A stretch of 14,034 nt of DNA from Xanthobacteraceae bacterium (lineage in GTDB: Bacteria > Pseudomonadota > Alphaproteobacteria > Rhizobiales > Xanthobacteraceae), in NCBI GenBank assembly GCA_030037105.1, contig JASHRY010000309.1, positions 1 through 14,034 of the forward strand, read 5' to 3'. How positions within the stretch are numbered: position 1 is the first letter of the stretch; every line of letters begins with the position of its first letter. Positions 13,478-14,034 of this stretch are shown piece after piece. Position numbers and translations under genes: made by a program. Under the pieces are notes generated by a model, which was not told where the DNA came from, did no database searches, and worked only from the letters and a program-made list of their open reading frames with translations.

Positions 13478-14034
13478 TCAACCCCACACATCCTGTGCGA
13501 CCTCGACGATCATCCTGAGCTTCGCCCATTGCTCGTCCTCGGCGAGGATATTGCCCTCCTCGGTCGAAGCGAACCCGCATTGCGGCGACAGACAGAGCTG
13601 GTCGAGATCGATGAGCTTGGCGGCTTGGTCGATCCGGCGCTTGATCGCATCCTTGGATTCGAGCGTGCCGGCTTTGGTCGTGACCAAGCCGAGCACTGCG
13701 AGGCGGTCCTTGGGCAGACGGCGCAGCGGCTCGAAGCCGCCGGCGCGCTCGGTGTCGTATTCCATGAAGTAACCGTGCACCTTGATGGCGAAGAGGATGT
13801 CCTGCATCGCGTCATATCCACCCCTTCCCATGAACGTCGATCTGTAGTTGCCGCGGCACAGATGCATGGTGACCGTCATGTCGGGCGGAAGGTCGGAGAT
13901 CGCCGTGTTGATCAGGTCGCGGTAAACCTTGCCGAGATAATCGGGGTCGTCGCCGCGATCCTGTATCTGTTGGCGATATTTCGTATCGCACAACATGGCG
14001 ATGAACACCTCGTCGAGCTGCAGGTAGCGGCAGC
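13478..14034 (-). CDS. MetE-like cobalamin-independent methyltransferase (YxjG/YxjH type), N-terminus off the right edge
   Basis: The last 185 codons are visible, entering in frame at about 14032 as CRYLQLDEVF. Stand-alone proteins of this type are about 370-380 aa, so roughly half is missing. All four MetE-type zinc ligands can be placed: His and Cys in MHLCRGNYRS, Glu in FMEYDTERAG and Cys in LSPQCGF. HxCRGN and GGYDAMQD are features I associate with the YxjG/YxjH branch, single-domain relatives of methionine synthase MetE. Such proteins are thought to move a methyl group to homocysteine or a similar thiol; the donor is not settled. Related folds include epoxyalkane:coenzyme M transferase. 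It ends 88 bases before the hydratase start, so a shared transcript is possible, but a functional link is unclear. Confidence 0.88.
   Translation of the reverse strand, partial: CRYLQLDEVFIAMLCDTKYRQQIQDRGDDPDYLGKVYRDLINTAISDLPPDMTVTMHLCRGNYRSTFMGRGGYDAMQDILFAIKVHGYFMEYDTERAGGFEPLRRLPKDRLAVLGLVTTKAGTLESKDAIKRRIDQAAKLIDLDQLCLSPQCGFASTEEGNILAEDEQWAKLRMIVEVAQDVWG

Noticed and set aside
13390..13491. Longer N-terminus for the MaoC-type hydratase
   Set aside because: It would overlap the end of the MetE-like gene and lacks family similarity; ATG 13389 gives the usual beginning.
1..14034. CRISPR arrays, tRNA or rRNA genes, complete insertion sequences, phage or defence systems
   Set aside because: Looked for on both strands; no regular spaced repeats, cloverleaf, transposase or defence protein was seen. 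The only toxin-antitoxin trace is the inactive VapC remnant.

Overview
The window is GC-rich chromosomal DNA. Every gene I can support lies on the minus strand. Protein sequences and gene order (proB-proA-nadD-rsfS-rlmH-envC-ctpA-divergent polysaccharide deacetylase) point to an alphaproteobacterium of the Rhizobiales/Hyphomicrobiales, probably near the Bradyrhizobiaceae/Xanthobacteraceae. A short palindromic repeat of a type I recall from those genomes, between rsfS and rlmH, agrees with this. The placement rests on recalled family features, not on a database search.

Right part, in transcription order: a MetE-like (YxjG/YxjH-type) methyltransferase cut by the right edge (13478-14034), a two-hotdog MaoC-type hydratase (12529-13389), an acyl-CoA dehydrogenase joined to it by a GTGA overlap (11375-12532), and a beta-hydroxyacid dehydrogenase of the 3-hydroxyisobutyrate type (10353-11273). 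The hydratase, acyl-CoA dehydrogenase and possibly the hydroxyacid dehydrogenase look like a catabolic acyl-CoA module whose substrate cannot be read from sequence.

Middle part: a Crp/Fnr-family regulator (9326-10009) with an unusually structured upstream region (10010-10352). That region holds a Crp-type dyad, a candidate small RNA or attenuated leader with C-rich loops, a strong intrinsic terminator, and a further hairpin just before the regulator's ribosome binding site. This is the most interesting non-coding signal here. It is followed by a 23-codon ORF and a decayed VapC toxin remnant, each overlapping the next start, so that translation could pass directly into proB. In related genomes I expect obgE at that place; it is absent, so this looks like a rearrangement junction.

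Left part: proB and proA (separated by a 466-base gap), nadD (proline and NAD synthesis), rsfS and rlmH (ribosome silencing and 23S rRNA methylation), envC and ctpA (a degenerate LytM hydrolase activator and a periplasmic S41 protease, joined by an ATGA overlap), a terminator, and a membrane-anchored divergent polysaccharide deacetylase cut by the left edge. envC, ctpA and the deacetylase together suggest a cell-envelope and cell-division function.

No tRNA, rRNA, CRISPR array, complete insertion sequence or phage gene was seen. I found no clearly new multi-gene system; the best undescribed candidates are the RNA/operator region in front of the Crp-like gene and the VapC remnant stitched to proB.
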